64,000 bases of DNA from DATFKA01 sp035268885 (lineage in GTDB: Bacteria; Bacteroidota; Bacteroidia; Chitinophagales; Saprospiraceae): assembly GCA_035268885.1 (NCBI GenBank), contig DATFKA010000101.1, positions 1-64,000 of the forward strand, given 5' to 3'. Position 1 is the stretch's first letter. Every line of letters starts with the position of its first letter. Below the pieces are notes generated by a model that saw nothing but the letters and a program-made list of their open reading frames with translations, ran no database searches and had not been told where the DNA came from. This document shows, in pieces, positions 27,504-36,872 of this stretch. The position numbers were made by a program, and so were the translations under genes.

Positions 27504-28445
27504 CTATTGGGTAAAGTCCGAAAAAACAGCTTCAAACCAGCCCGTTTCCCGACGCTTACCCGGAATATTCCAGGTACCCTCGTAAGTCACCTTTTCGGGT
27601 AAATAAACGCCATCCACATAAGTGAGCGCTACACTCATCTTCACCAGGCAACTTGCCAGACCCTGATTCTCTATGATATAGTTGCGCCCCAGCACCTGAA
27701 AGTCACTACTCCGAAAATAGGTCTGTAAATATTTCACCAGGGTTTTTCCTTCCTTACGTTCTCTGTAATCTTCCTTTACCTCGATCGTGAAAATATAACT
27801 ATCAATCTCGCCCCGATACAAGCCCCGACTGATCTTATAATCGTAATAAGGCATCAGTTCCGAATCGAATAGAGCGGTTTTTTTACTAATCAGCGGCACA
27901 TCAACCCGCTCCCCGGGTTGAAAAATAAACGTTTTTAGTGCCTGGTAGTAACGCTGTAAGCCTCTGGGCTCCTCTTCTTCCGAGTCGGTTCCTTCACAAA
28001 CGACTCCCTCTACAAAAAAGACCCGGTCATACATTTCCGCCGTCGTGTAGCGATAGTCACCCCGGCGGCGAAAAAACGGCCCGTTCACTTTTGGAGGCGC
28101 CAGAAATTTCATTTGTCGACAGCTATCCTCCAGCATAGTCTGTCGGGTCTTCGCCCAAAAACTGGCCTCTTGTTCCCCCTTTTTATTATCAAAGGACATT
28201 TGATGGGTCGCCTCGTAGGCAAAAAAATGCAGATTTTTAAATGCCCGGTAAAAGGACTCATCTTTCCTTAGTATTGTAATGAACTCCTCCACGTCAAAAC
28301 CCTGCTGCTGGGCCGTAATCACCATAGAATCCAACTGAATAACGCTGGCAATCCCATCGTAATCCGCAGAAAAAGGTTTCTGCCCAAAGGCAGCTGAAAA
28401 ATAAAACAGAAACAAGCAACAAATGTTAATTATTCGAAAGCGCAT
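27504..28445 (-). CDS. Secreted protein of unknown function
   Basis: A 313-residue protein from the ATG that begins its signal peptide (MRFRIINICCLFLFYF, cleavage near AAFGQ). The mature part is mixed alpha/beta, with a charged central stretch, and no catalytic motif that I recognise. The C-terminal half, with alternating hydrophobic strands ending in TGWFEAVFSDF, suggests a beta-rich fold. It is divergent from the 3-hydroxybutyryl-CoA dehydrogenase gene. No family assigned. Confidence 0.75.
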   Translation of the reverse strand: MRFRIINICCLFLFYFSAAFGQKPFSADYDGIASVIQLDSMVITAQQQGFDVEEFITILRKDESFYRAFKNLHFFAYEATHQMSFDNKKGEQEASFWAKTRQTMLEDSCRQMKFLAPPKVNGPFFRRRGDYRYTTAEMYDRVFFVEGVVCEGTDSEEEEPRGLQRYYQALKTFIFQPGERVDVPLISKKTALFDSELMPYYDYKISRGLYRGEIDSYIFTIEVKEDYRERKEGKTLVKYLQTYFRSSDFQVLGRNYIIENQGLASCLVKMSVALTYVDGVYLPEKVTYEGTWNIPGKRRETGWFEAVFSDFTQ

Positions 28446-28457
28446 CGAATCTCGATT

Positions 28458-28487
28458 TTTGAAAGCCATAGAATAAATCTATTTTTG
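28458..28487 (+). promoter_or_regulatory. Promoter for 3-hydroxybutyryl-CoA dehydrogenase gene
   Basis: A TTTG (28458-28461) and TATTTTTG (28480-28487) are separated by 18 bases, which fits the Bacteroidota -33/-7 consensus TTTG and TAnnTTTG. The ATG follows 28 bases later. Confidence 0.6.
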
Positions 28488-28515
28488 CCTTTCTCAAACA
28501 AATACCAACCAAATT

Positions 28516-29406
28516 ATGAAAAACATTGCTGTAATTGGCGCTGGCACCATGGGAAATGGGATTGCACACGTATTCGCCCAAACCGGATTTGAAGTACAAC
28601 TGATTGATATTTCCGAAAAGGCACTAAATAAAGCCGAAGCCACCATTACCAAAAACCTGGATCGCCTGATTAAAAAAGAAAAAATCAGCGAAGCGGACAA
28701 AGCGGCGACCCTCCAAAGGCTACACAAAGTACAGGATCTGAAGACAGGGGTTCAGGAAGCCGATCTGGTTGTGGAAGCAGCTACCGAACGTACGGATCTC
28801 AAACTCAAAATATTCAAACAGCTGGACGAACATTGCCCTAAGGCTTGTATACTGGCTACGAATACCTCCTCTATCTCCATTACGCAAATCGCCGGGGCTA
28901 CCCAACGCCCCGAGCAAGTGATTGGCATGCACTTCATGAACCCGGTACCCATTATGAAACTGGTTGAAGTCATCCGGGGATATAGTACTAGCGATGTCGT
29001 CTGTTCCAGTATTATGGAGCTGTCCAGAAAACTCGGCAAAAGCCCCGTTGAGGTCAATGATTACCCGGGCTTTGTTGCCAATCGCATACTAATGCCCATG
29101 ATTAACGAAGCCATCTTTAGTCTATTCGAAGGGGTAGCTGGTGTTAAAGAGATTGATGCGGTTATGCAACTGGGCATGGCCCATCCCATGGGGCCCCTGC
29201 GCCTGGCCGATTTCATCGGTCTGGATGTTTGCCTGAGTATCCTCCAGGTATTACACGAAGGATTTGGTAACCCCAAGTACGCCCCCTGCCCGTTACTGGT
29301 CAATATGGTCAGAGCCGGAAAATTGGGTCAGAAATCCGGAGAAGGTTTTTATATTTACCAGGCGGGTAGCAAAGATTTCTCCGTTGCTCCCGGCTTTTTG
29401 AAATAA
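28516..29406 (+). CDS. hbd: 3-hydroxybutyryl-CoA dehydrogenase
   Basis: A 296-residue NAD-dependent 3-hydroxyacyl-CoA dehydrogenase. The Rossmann motif GAGTMGNG starts at residue 8; catalytic His is in GMHFMNPVP (about residue 137), with Asn and Ser around NTSS and the NDYPGFVANRILMP helix. Length matches the single-domain short-chain enzymes used in butanoyl-CoA formation or short-chain beta-oxidation. A well-formed promoter precedes it. Its neighbours give no pathway hint. Confidence 0.95.
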   Translation: MKNIAVIGAGTMGNGIAHVFAQTGFEVQLIDISEKALNKAEATITKNLDRLIKKEKISEADKAATLQRLHKVQDLKTGVQEADLVVEAATERTDLKLKIFKQLDEHCPKACILATNTSSISITQIAGATQRPEQVIGMHFMNPVPIMKLVEVIRGYSTSDVVCSSIMELSRKLGKSPVEVNDYPGFVANRILMPMINEAIFSLFEGVAGVKEIDAVMQLGMAHPMGPLRLADFIGLDVCLSILQVLHEGFGNPKYAPCPLLVNMVRAGKLGQKSGEGFYIYQAGSKDFSVAPGFLK

Positions 29407-29425
29407 ATTCAAATACCATTTGCTG

Positions 29426-30265
29426 ATGAAAATATGCTCCAACTGCCAGACGGCAATGCCGCTAAAAGCCCGCTTTTGCCCCAATTGTGGAGAAAGACAA
29501 ATCGAGGTAAAGGAAGCGCCTTTGGAGCACATCCTCTTTGACATCAATCAAGCCATACCGGAGCAATTTATCGAGCAGTTTTTTCTGGCGCTCAAACAAA
29601 GAGTGCAACAGGAACACCGTGGGGAAAATTACCAGGCTTTTTCCGAAAGGGTATACGAATCAAGCTTCCGGGAGACCGTAGGCAGGCGAGCCGAAGAACT
29701 GCAAGAGCAGGTGGATACCCAGAAGGCTAATGGAACGGCCGACTATCGAAAAATCAATCGGGCGGCTGAAAAAATGCTGGAGGACTTGTTGGATTATTTC
29801 ATCATCAAATTCTGTCCTGACCTCAATCAGGTTGAGCTTCCGCAAGCCATTCTTAAGCACCAGTACGGCAACCGTCAAAAAAGTAACCTCAAGGGGCTCA
29901 TATTCGATTATTTGGCGCTCGACCAGGAAAAAGAAAGGGTATATACTGATTTGGGAGAAATGCCCGTGGAGCGGCTTAAAAACGCAGGATCAACTTACCT
30001 TTTTCCCGCCAAAGATGAAAAGATATTGCTCCTTGTCGATACCAGCCTGCTGGGCAACGGAAAAGTAGGTTTCGCCATGACCGATCAAACGCTTTATTGG
30101 CGCACCGCTTTTCAGAAAGCCAGAAAGGTAAACTACAGGCGTATCGAAAGCATAGAGATGGAGAAGAACTGGATCGTCATTAATGGCCAATTCTTTAATG
30201 TAAATCCATCCATCAATCTAAAAATGCTAAAACTGCTTAAGAAAATTAAGCATTGGAAATACTGA
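29426..30265 (+). CDS. Zinc-ribbon protein of unknown function
   Basis: A 279-residue protein that opens with a zinc ribbon (CSNC at residues 4-7, CPNC at 18-21), followed by a helical middle part and a C-terminal ~75-residue segment that resembles a PH-like beta domain (VGFAMTDQTLYWR then IESIEMEKNWIVING). That arrangement is common in Bacteroidota proteins of unknown role. The ATG at 29426 is used rather than a TTG two codons earlier. It starts 19 bases after the dehydrogenase gene. Confidence 0.75.
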   Translation: MKICSNCQTAMPLKARFCPNCGERQIEVKEAPLEHILFDINQAIPEQFIEQFFLALKQRVQQEHRGENYQAFSERVYESSFRETVGRRAEELQEQVDTQKANGTADYRKINRAAEKMLEDLLDYFIIKFCPDLNQVELPQAILKHQYGNRQKSNLKGLIFDYLALDQEKERVYTDLGEMPVERLKNAGSTYLFPAKDEKILLLVDTSLLGNGKVGFAMTDQTLYWRTAFQKARKVNYRRIESIEMEKNWIVINGQFFNVNPSINLKMLKLLKKIKHWKY

Positions 30266-30274
30266 GTACACTGT

Positions 30275-30329
30275 GTAACAAGTTAGGAACCAGAAGTTCG
30301 ACACTTCCAGTTCCTAAAATAAGTGTTAC
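30275..30329. terminator. Bidirectional terminator-like hairpin
   Basis: TTAGGAAC (30283-30290) and GTTCCTAA (30310-30317) pair, with an inner GAAGT/ACTTC stem and a CA/CA internal mismatch; GTAACA/TGTTAC extends the outside. It lies between the convergent zinc-ribbon and OmpH genes. Confidence 0.55.
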
Positions 30330-30835
30330 TGCATCGCTGCACGCACTTTCTCAGTGGCATCAACACCACCACCAAAATAAAGGAATAGCTTCTTGTCGAC
30401 GATATAAGCATAGCCATTATCTTCGGCTACCTTTTTCAAGGCAGCATTAAAGCTATCGATAATAGGCTGGGATAATTCCTGCTCTTTTTTGGCTATATCC
30501 TGATCCGCTTTTAGGGCTAGTTTCTGCACTTCGGTCTGCATTTCCTTAGCCTTTGCTTCTTCCTCTTGCTGCTCTTTGGGAGAAAGTTCGCCATTCTGGA
30601 TTTTAGCCGAAACGTCTTGTACATACAGCTGAAATTTTTGCCGCTCCTCATCTAGTTGTGCATTTAGCTGCTTTTGAAAGCTTTCTAACTCGATATCCAT
30701 TTGTTTCTTTGCCGGCAGCTCGGATATTAGTGCATCACTATCCACGTAAGCAATTTGTTGTTGCGCAACAAGGTCAGCAGCGCTAATCGCCAGGAAACTC
30801 ATCGCCAATAATGATAATTGTAAGATTTTTCTCAT
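30326..30835 (-). CDS. OmpH/Skp family periplasmic chaperone
   Basis: A 169-residue protein with a signal peptide (cleavage near DLVAQ) and the Skp/OmpH pattern: an IAYVDSDALISELP start, a long charged coiled coil (about residues 45-125), and a C-terminal strand (ADEDNGYAYIVDKK-like). Skp trimers carry unfolded outer-membrane proteins across the periplasm. Stand-alone here; usually near bamA or lpx genes, which are absent. Confidence 0.9.
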   Translation of the reverse strand: MRKILQLSLLAMSFLAISAADLVAQQQIAYVDSDALISELPAKKQMDIELESFQKQLNAQLDEERQKFQLYVQDVSAKIQNGELSPKEQQEEEAKAKEMQTEVQKLALKADQDIAKKEQELSQPIIDSFNAALKKVAEDNGYAYIVDKKLFLYFGGGVDATEKVRAAMQ

Positions 30836-30931
30836 GGTTGTTCAATGTTGTTTATTGAATAATTAGGCGCGAAAATACATTTTTTATCAAAAAAACCACA
30901 CCTTAAAGCACTTGCTAACTTTTTCTTAATA

Positions 30932-32507
30932 TTAATCCGTGGATAGATCCTGCACACAACGAAAGCCAACCGTAGCATTTCGCTCAAACCCGGGCGCTAC
31001 CCGCAAAAGATATTGCCGGTAATGCAATTCTCGCGGTCCTCCCTGTACATACCACCAACTTGAGCTAGGGTTAAAGTAAGAACCACCCTTCATTATAATG
31101 TATGTGTAAGAGCCGCTACGGTAGATATCATTGGTCAATTGCCAGACACTACCCACTAAGTCTTCCAGACCGTAAGGGTTTGCCCCCTCCGGATAAGTGC
31201 CTATCGGATCCAGCTGGCCATCCCCCAGATTACATCGGCTGGCTTCGATACCCTTTATTTTATAAACCGTCAGGGTATTAGTGACCGGTTCTTCCTCCCG
31301 GTAGATGTCCTGGGTGCCCCTGGTCCAGGGCCAGGATCGATCATCGCCCGCCTGAGCGGCGTACTGCCACTCTACTTCGTTGGGCAGCCGTTTCCCAGCC
31401 CATTTTGCGTAAGCTTGCGCATCTTCGTAGGAAATGTAAACTACGGGGTGATGACGAAGACTGTCGGGCAATACGCCCTCGGGCCAATGCATCAAAAAAC
31501 GCTGATCATCCGCTGGCCAATAGCCGGTTTCCTCCAGAAACTGGGCAAACACACCGTTGGTCACGGGGTGTTTATCCATCAGGAATGATTCTATTGGGTA
31601 GGTACGATCTTCCTGATCCTCCGGATAAGAAATAAAAGCATCGCCATGAGTGCTCCGGAAACGAAAGTCCCCGCCGGGAATGCGAACCATACCTTCCCGC
31701 TCTGCCTCCCCGCTCCTACTCACTTTACGGGAAATTAGACGGGGAGTTCCCGCTTTCAACTCCAGGGATCGCTGATCAACAACCTCCGCATTTTCAATTA
31801 GTTGCACGACAAATAAGCCTTCGTAAGTTCCAAAATGATCCTGCAAATATAAGGTAGTATCGACAGCTGGAAGCAACAGTGGTTTTTTACTATAGCCTGG
31901 TGCCCAGATACTTCGCATCAAAGCTGGGGATATCCACTTTTGCATAAGCAGTCCCATCTAGTGTGTCCAGCTCGATATCTCGATAATGGAACAAATCGAA
32001 GAAATGAGTATCCTCTGCCGGCCTTACGGCAAAAAGAGCACCCTGGAAGCCGGTCGGCAGCAGACTAAACACGGTATAGATATTAGAGGTCTCTCCAGGC
32101 CAGTAATTTACGTAAACCTTATCCTCTAGAGTAGGCAATAAGGGCAGGAATCCAGAATGACTAAAATTCGAACTGTGATCACGCAAGACCCTAACCGTTT
32201 TCCCCAAATAACGATACTGCTCTTCCAACCAGGACGGTTTACCCGGTGCAAAGACGTTAAATTCGATACCGTGTCCGTTGAAATAAGAGAGACTAATCTC
32301 CCGACGGATTCTTTCTTTAGCTACTTCCGCTACTCGAAAAATAGAAAAATCAGGTTTGATAAGTCGATTGAGATTTAATAAGGGCGGATAATACAGGGCA
32401 TTGTGTACACGCCCGGATACGATACCTTGCATATCGCGGGGTACGGCCATTCCCTCACTATACATGACGACACCCCATAAACGCCATTTTTTATCCATTT
32501 CCCCCAA
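30932..32507 (-). pseudogene. SUMF1-domain protein, frameshifted and probably 5'-truncated
   Basis: Two overlapping reading frames read as one broken gene. The first (32507 to 31890, 205 residues) has no signal peptide and resembles a beta-rich glycosidase-associated region ending KYLGT; a one-base shift near 31900 continues in the second frame (to 30932), reading GYSKKPLLLPAVDTT and then a SUMF1/formylglycine-generating-enzyme-like domain (VRIPGGDFRF to VGFRCVQD). The C-terminal GGSYFN segment lacks the paired cysteines of true FGE. Sequencing error at the shift is possible, so a functional gene cannot be excluded. Confidence 0.65.
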
Positions 32508-32864
32508 TTTAGTGAAAAGTGAGATGATCTGGAAAAGCGTTTATCTAAGATAGGTCAGGCTGGATTGCCTAAAAAAATAAAGACCGCCGAAGCAGCCTTT
32601 ATTCCAGTTTCATACATTATTATTCTCGAAACAAATGATTATTGTCGGGCACATGAGTTTAAAAACAAAATAAAAAATTTCTAAACCGGAGATAAGCCAT
32701 TATTTATTTCTTATTCACTAAAGATAATAGAGACTCCTGCCATAAACGAATAAAAAAACAGGAATATAGAAATATTTAACCCCTTATCAAGTACAAACAA
32801 CTGTTAATCAATGATTTAATTTTTCAAAAAGGTTATAAAAATATAGATAAATACCAGGGCTTAA
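32508..32864. other. AT-rich gap of 357 bases
   Basis: No ORF worth calling. The part next to the pseudogene holds a strong minus-strand terminator (32570-32603); the ~260 bases between it and the stop of the DUF6377 gene are AT-rich and could be a long 3' UTR or a small RNA. Confidence 0.6.
32570..32603 (-). terminator. Rho-independent terminator (minus strand)
   Basis: On the minus strand a 12-pair stem, with two G-U pairs, closes a TTCG tetraloop (arms 32592-32603 and 32576-32587), followed by a run of T residues. It would end minus-strand transcripts from the DUF6377 gene. Confidence 0.75.
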
Positions 32865-34496
32865 TCAGGCATTTTCTGCTGCCAGCCCGGATATTTTCAT
32901 GACGGCCCGATCAAATTTTTCGTTACTCAGCAAAGAACGCTTACGCACTTTAGTTTTGTAGGTATAAATGGTATTCACGGAGTAGTCCAAGGCGCGAGCA
33001 ATGGTTTCGTTGTTTTTGACGCCTAATCGGATCAAGGCAAAAATACGTAGTTCTGGATCATTTAGCGTACCCTTCTCCTGACTGTACTGATATTCCTCGG
33101 AGAACAACTGATTAAACTGATCCACGAAATTGGGAAAAATGGTTAGGAATACTTTATCAAAATCTTCCAGCAATTTTTGTTGTTCCTTACGACCATGGAA
33201 TTGTTTGCTATGAAACTGCGCATCTTTGAATTTCTGTTCGCCAAGTGCCTTACGTGTATTCTTGAATAATTTATCCGCGTACTTTATAAACTTTGTATTA
33301 CGCTGAAAGAAGTAACCAATATAATTTTCCTTAATCTTATCCGCCTCGTATAAGGCCGTCGTATAGTTCTCTAGAGAAGTGTAAGCTTGCTTTAGTTTTT
33401 GTTCTTTTTGTCGAAGGGCTCGATTCTTCTTCATATTATTATAAATCAAAACCAGGCAGAAAAGCAATAAAGCCGAGAGCAATAAAACAAATACCTGCAA
33501 TTGCCGCTGTTTTTGTTCCCCCAAAGCGACCTGGCGGGCTTTAATCAGTGGTAAGACGTCTAAAATCTGAAATTTTCGTAATCGAGCATTATAAAAATAG
33601 GCATCGGCCAAAGCCAGGTCGATATAACGATCTGACCGCTCATAATCCCCCCGGTCGTACAAAATTTGAGCAGCAAGCATAAGGGATGTATTTTCCTTTA
33701 CACAGTTTTCCTCATCTGCGATCGCGGAGATAATAAAGTTTTTCAATGCCCTGGACTTTTTTTCCATGGCGAGATAGACTAGGCCCAGGCTGGCGGATTC
33801 GCGGGCTAGTTCTCGTGAAGACAAAGCCGGATCAGAAATAAGTTGCAGGAAAAGCTTTTCGGCTTTTTCTAATTGATTCAAAAGCAGGGCGAGATTGGCG
33901 CGATGGGCCAGGTGAACCAGAGGTTCTTTTTGGGAAGCCGATACGGCGGAATCCAGCAAAGCCACTCCCTTCTCTAAATAATAAGGGCTAAAGGTGTTAT
34001 CGTCCAAAAATCGGCCAATATCCAGATACCCGCGTGACTTGGTCGCATAGTAATCAGCACGAATTGATAACGGAAGCTGTTCCGGAGAAATGGTTTCCAA
34101 ACTATCCAGGGCTTCCTGAAACAAGCCGGCAGACAACAATATAAATGCCTGACGAATCCGTGCCCTGGCCAAATAGGGCTCCGAATCTATTTTTCTGGCC
34201 AGTCCTACCAACTGCTCTGCGTAAATGTAAGCGGTATCGAAATTGAAGGATTCATATTCTTTGCATAAGCTAAGTGTGTGCATGAACTTTGTTTCCAGGT
34301 CTGAATCCTGTTTTAATTGAATAACCGCCTTTTGGATATTCGCTTGCTTTCTGGCAAAGTAGGTCGAACGATTGGCCAGTACCGCATCCAGTTCTTGCAA
34401 TAAAGAATCCGTCGGACTTTTTCCCGAAAGGGGCAATAGCCAAAGGCTACACATCAGGCAAAGTATCATCTTTGTCATAGCTTTCATAGGTGCCAA
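32865..34496 (-). CDS. DUF6377 membrane regulator with TPR-like N terminus
   Basis: A 543-residue protein with a signal peptide (residues 4-25; ATGs at 34496, 34487 or 34478 are all possible), a TPR-like helical periplasmic domain to about 330, one membrane helix (about 332-353), a coiled coil (360-390) and the DUF6377 region, which ends in a LuxR-like helix-turn-helix (NNETIARALDYSVNTIYTYK, about 496-515). Bacteroidota proteins of this form are thought to sense periplasmic signals and act on DNA directly. It is divergent from an FG-GAP T9SS gene by 91 bases and may regulate it (inference). Confidence 0.88.
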   Translation of the reverse strand: MAPMKAMTKMILCLMCSLWLLPLSGKSPTDSLLQELDAVLANRSTYFARKQANIQKAVIQLKQDSDLETKFMHTLSLCKEYESFNFDTAYIYAEQLVGLARKIDSEPYLARARIRQAFILLSAGLFQEALDSLETISPEQLPLSIRADYYATKSRGYLDIGRFLDDNTFSPYYLEKGVALLDSAVSASQKEPLVHLAHRANLALLLNQLEKAEKLFLQLISDPALSSRELARESASLGLVYLAMEKKSRALKNFIISAIADEENCVKENTSLMLAAQILYDRGDYERSDRYIDLALADAYFYNARLRKFQILDVLPLIKARQVALGEQKQRQLQVFVLLLSALLLFCLVLIYNNMKKNRALRQKEQKLKQAYTSLENYTTALYEADKIKENYIGYFFQRNTKFIKYADKLFKNTRKALGEQKFKDAQFHSKQFHGRKEQQKLLEDFDKVFLTIFPNFVDQFNQLFSEEYQYSQEKGTLNDPELRIFALIRLGVKNNETIARALDYSVNTIYTYKTKVRKRSLLSNEKFDRAVMKISGLAAENA

Positions 34497-34587
34497 TATC
34501 TTCCCAAACCTCTACGTTACTCCAATACCAAATCTGAGTTACGCATTTTGGCATTATAATTGTTCTTAATATGTCATAAGTAATACC

Positions 34588-36843
34588 ATGACAATGATAC
34601 GATATTCTTCACAATTGTTCTTTTTTCTCTTCCTGCCCTTTTTCGCCGGGGGGCAAGATTTCAGTCCCTTTACGATCCCGCTTATGCAAAATGGCAGCCC
34701 GGTTGAACAAGCCTGGATTGGAGGCTTAAATGCCCCCCAGGTTTCCCAAATAGATCTCAACCGGGATGGCTACCTGGATCTACACATTTTTGACCGCAAG
34801 GGAAATGTCCAAATGACCTTCCTACACAGTGGCCATTCCGGGGAGAACGATTACCGCTATGCACCGGAATACCTGGAGGCCTTTCCTGAAATTTCGAACT
34901 GGATGTTATTGCGAGACTACAATGCAGATGGAATAATGGATATCATTTGTTATTCAGATATTCCAGGTGTAGATGGCCTAATTGCTTACACAGGATCTTA
35001 TCAAGAAGATCAATTACACTTCGAACGCTACATCTTTGGTCCTCCCTTCAATATTGCCAGTTTTCCTTCAAACAACGGAAATCAACTTCCACTGTATATT
35101 TCTCGCATCGATTATCCAGGCGTAGCCGATGTAGATTGTGATGGCGATCTGGATGTGCTAACTTTCAATATTTCCGGTGGATACGTGGAATGGTACCGCA
35201 ATACATCAGTCGAAAACGGACACGAGCTGGAGCGCCTAGAATTTGTACTGGAAGATGGTTGCTGGGGCGGTTTTTACGAAAGTGGTATTACCTCTATTAT
35301 CGACCTGGCCGATGCTCCGGACGAATGTTTTACGCCAGGTAGTGGTGCTATCGCGGTCAACTATCGGCATGCGGGCAGTACCTTAATGCTCTTCGATCCC
35401 GACGAAGATGGCGATCAGGATCTGGTGCTGGGCGATCTCTCCTTTGATAATTTAAATCATTTAACGAACGGTGGGGATTGTACGCAGGCCTGGATGAATG
35501 CACAAGACCCTCAGTTTCCCAGTACAGCGTTCCCGGTAGATCTTCCGGTGTTCCCCCTAAGTTTTTACCTGGACCTTGATCAGGATGGCCAGAAAGATCT
35601 TTTAGCAGCTCCCAATAGCTTACAAAACAGTGAAGATCAGCATGTACTCTGGTATTACCGGGGGGGCAGAGATGACCAAGGGGAAAAACAGTTTACATTC
35701 CAGCAAAAAAACTATCTGGTTGGCGAGATGCTGGATCTGGGTACTAATGCTTATCCTGCCTTTTTTGATTATAATCAAGACGGCCTGGTCGATATGGTAG
35801 TTGGCAACCAGAGTCAGTACACGACGGGGGGAGAAATAAACAGCAGTCTGTTCTTATATGAAAACACCGGTACCAATACCGAGCCGGCTTTTATGCTGAT
35901 TGACGAAGACTATCTCAATATGCAGCAATTTAATCCTACGAGCTATGGCTTTCGTCCTGCCTTTGGGGATTTAGATGGAGATGGCGACCAGGATATTCTG
36001 GTTGGGGAGGCCTTTGGGTACCTGTATTATGGTGAAAACACGGCTGGTCCCAATGCTGTGCCCGAATTTGCTCCTCTGATATACCAATATATGGATATCG
36101 ACGTAGGCCTAAGTAGTGCTCCCGCCATAGCGGATGTCAATCAGGATGGCCTAATGGATCTACTGGTTGGGGAGCGGCAGGGCAATATCAATTATTATGA
36201 AAACATTGGCGCGACGGGTAATCCACAGTTTATCGCTGACGAAAATGCGGGGAGCAACCTTAACCGGCTGGGCGAAATAAGCACCCGGGCACCTGGTTTT
36301 CTGGTGGGCAATAGTATGCCAGGCGTTTTTTACCAAAACGACCAGGCCTACCTTCTGCTGGGTGGAGAACAGGGAAACATCCAACTCTTTCAATCCGAGA
36401 ATAATCGATTAGACGCAACACTCACCCGGGTGGATGAACGGGTAGCTAATTATCGGCCGGGCCGAGGTAGTAGCCTTGCCGTGGCCGATTTAGATCAGGA
36501 TGGATTTCTGGAGATGGTTGTCGGCAATGCCCGCGGTGGTCTTCAACTACGCAACACCCCTTATTCATCCGGTATCGCCGTAAATACTCGTAGTCCTCAA
36601 ATTAGCAATTTCAGCTTTGAGGTTTTCCCCAACCCCGCCCAGGATTGGGTCAATATAAAAACTTCCGAAATGCCTGAGCAGTGTACACTAGAAGTGAGGC
36701 ACCTGAGCGGTAAGGTACTGCAGCGAAGGGAGCTACGACAAAAACAGACCCAATTGTCCATTGCAAGTTGGCCCGCCGGTGTTTATTTACTGCAAGTCCG
36801 AAACGCGCGGGGAAGTGCCATTCGCAGATTGGTAAAGCATTAG
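34588..36843 (+). CDS. FG-GAP/VCBS repeat protein with T9SS sorting domain
   Basis: A 751-residue exported protein with a signal peptide (cleavage near FAGGQ). About nine Ca-binding loops of the D-x-N/D-x-D-G-x-x-D type are spread across it (DLNRDGYLD, DYNADGIMD, DVDCDGDLD, DPDEDGDQD, DLDQDGQKD, DYNQDGLVD, DLDGDGDQD, DVNQDGLMD, DLDQDGFLE), as in a seven-bladed beta-propeller. The last ~80 residues (FEVFPNPAQDWVNI to IRRLVKH) are a type A T9SS sorting domain, so it should reach the cell surface. Role unknown; adhesion or binding is likely. Divergent from the DUF6377 regulator. Confidence 0.92.
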   Translation: MTMIRYSSQLFFFLFLPFFAGGQDFSPFTIPLMQNGSPVEQAWIGGLNAPQVSQIDLNRDGYLDLHIFDRKGNVQMTFLHSGHSGENDYRYAPEYLEAFPEISNWMLLRDYNADGIMDIICYSDIPGVDGLIAYTGSYQEDQLHFERYIFGPPFNIASFPSNNGNQLPLYISRIDYPGVADVDCDGDLDVLTFNISGGYVEWYRNTSVENGHELERLEFVLEDGCWGGFYESGITSIIDLADAPDECFTPGSGAIAVNYRHAGSTLMLFDPDEDGDQDLVLGDLSFDNLNHLTNGGDCTQAWMNAQDPQFPSTAFPVDLPVFPLSFYLDLDQDGQKDLLAAPNSLQNSEDQHVLWYYRGGRDDQGEKQFTFQQKNYLVGEMLDLGTNAYPAFFDYNQDGLVDMVVGNQSQYTTGGEINSSLFLYENTGTNTEPAFMLIDEDYLNMQQFNPTSYGFRPAFGDLDGDGDQDILVGEAFGYLYYGENTAGPNAVPEFAPLIYQYMDIDVGLSSAPAIADVNQDGLMDLLVGERQGNINYYENIGATGNPQFIADENAGSNLNRLGEISTRAPGFLVGNSMPGVFYQNDQAYLLLGGEQGNIQLFQSENNRLDATLTRVDERVANYRPGRGSSLAVADLDQDGFLEMVVGNARGGLQLRNTPYSSGIAVNTRSPQISNFSFEVFPNPAQDWVNIKTSEMPEQCTLEVRHLSGKVLQRRELRQKQTQLSIASWPAGVYLLQVRNARGSAIRRLVKH

Positions 36844-36853
36844 TAAATGGAAG

Positions 36854-36872
36854 CTAGTGGCTGAGGCACTAG
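36854..36872. terminator. Small hairpin between convergent genes
   Basis: CTAGTG (36854-36859) and CACTAG (36867-36872) with a 7-base loop lie between the FG-GAP and yggS stops; no T-tract, so weak. Confidence 0.3.
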
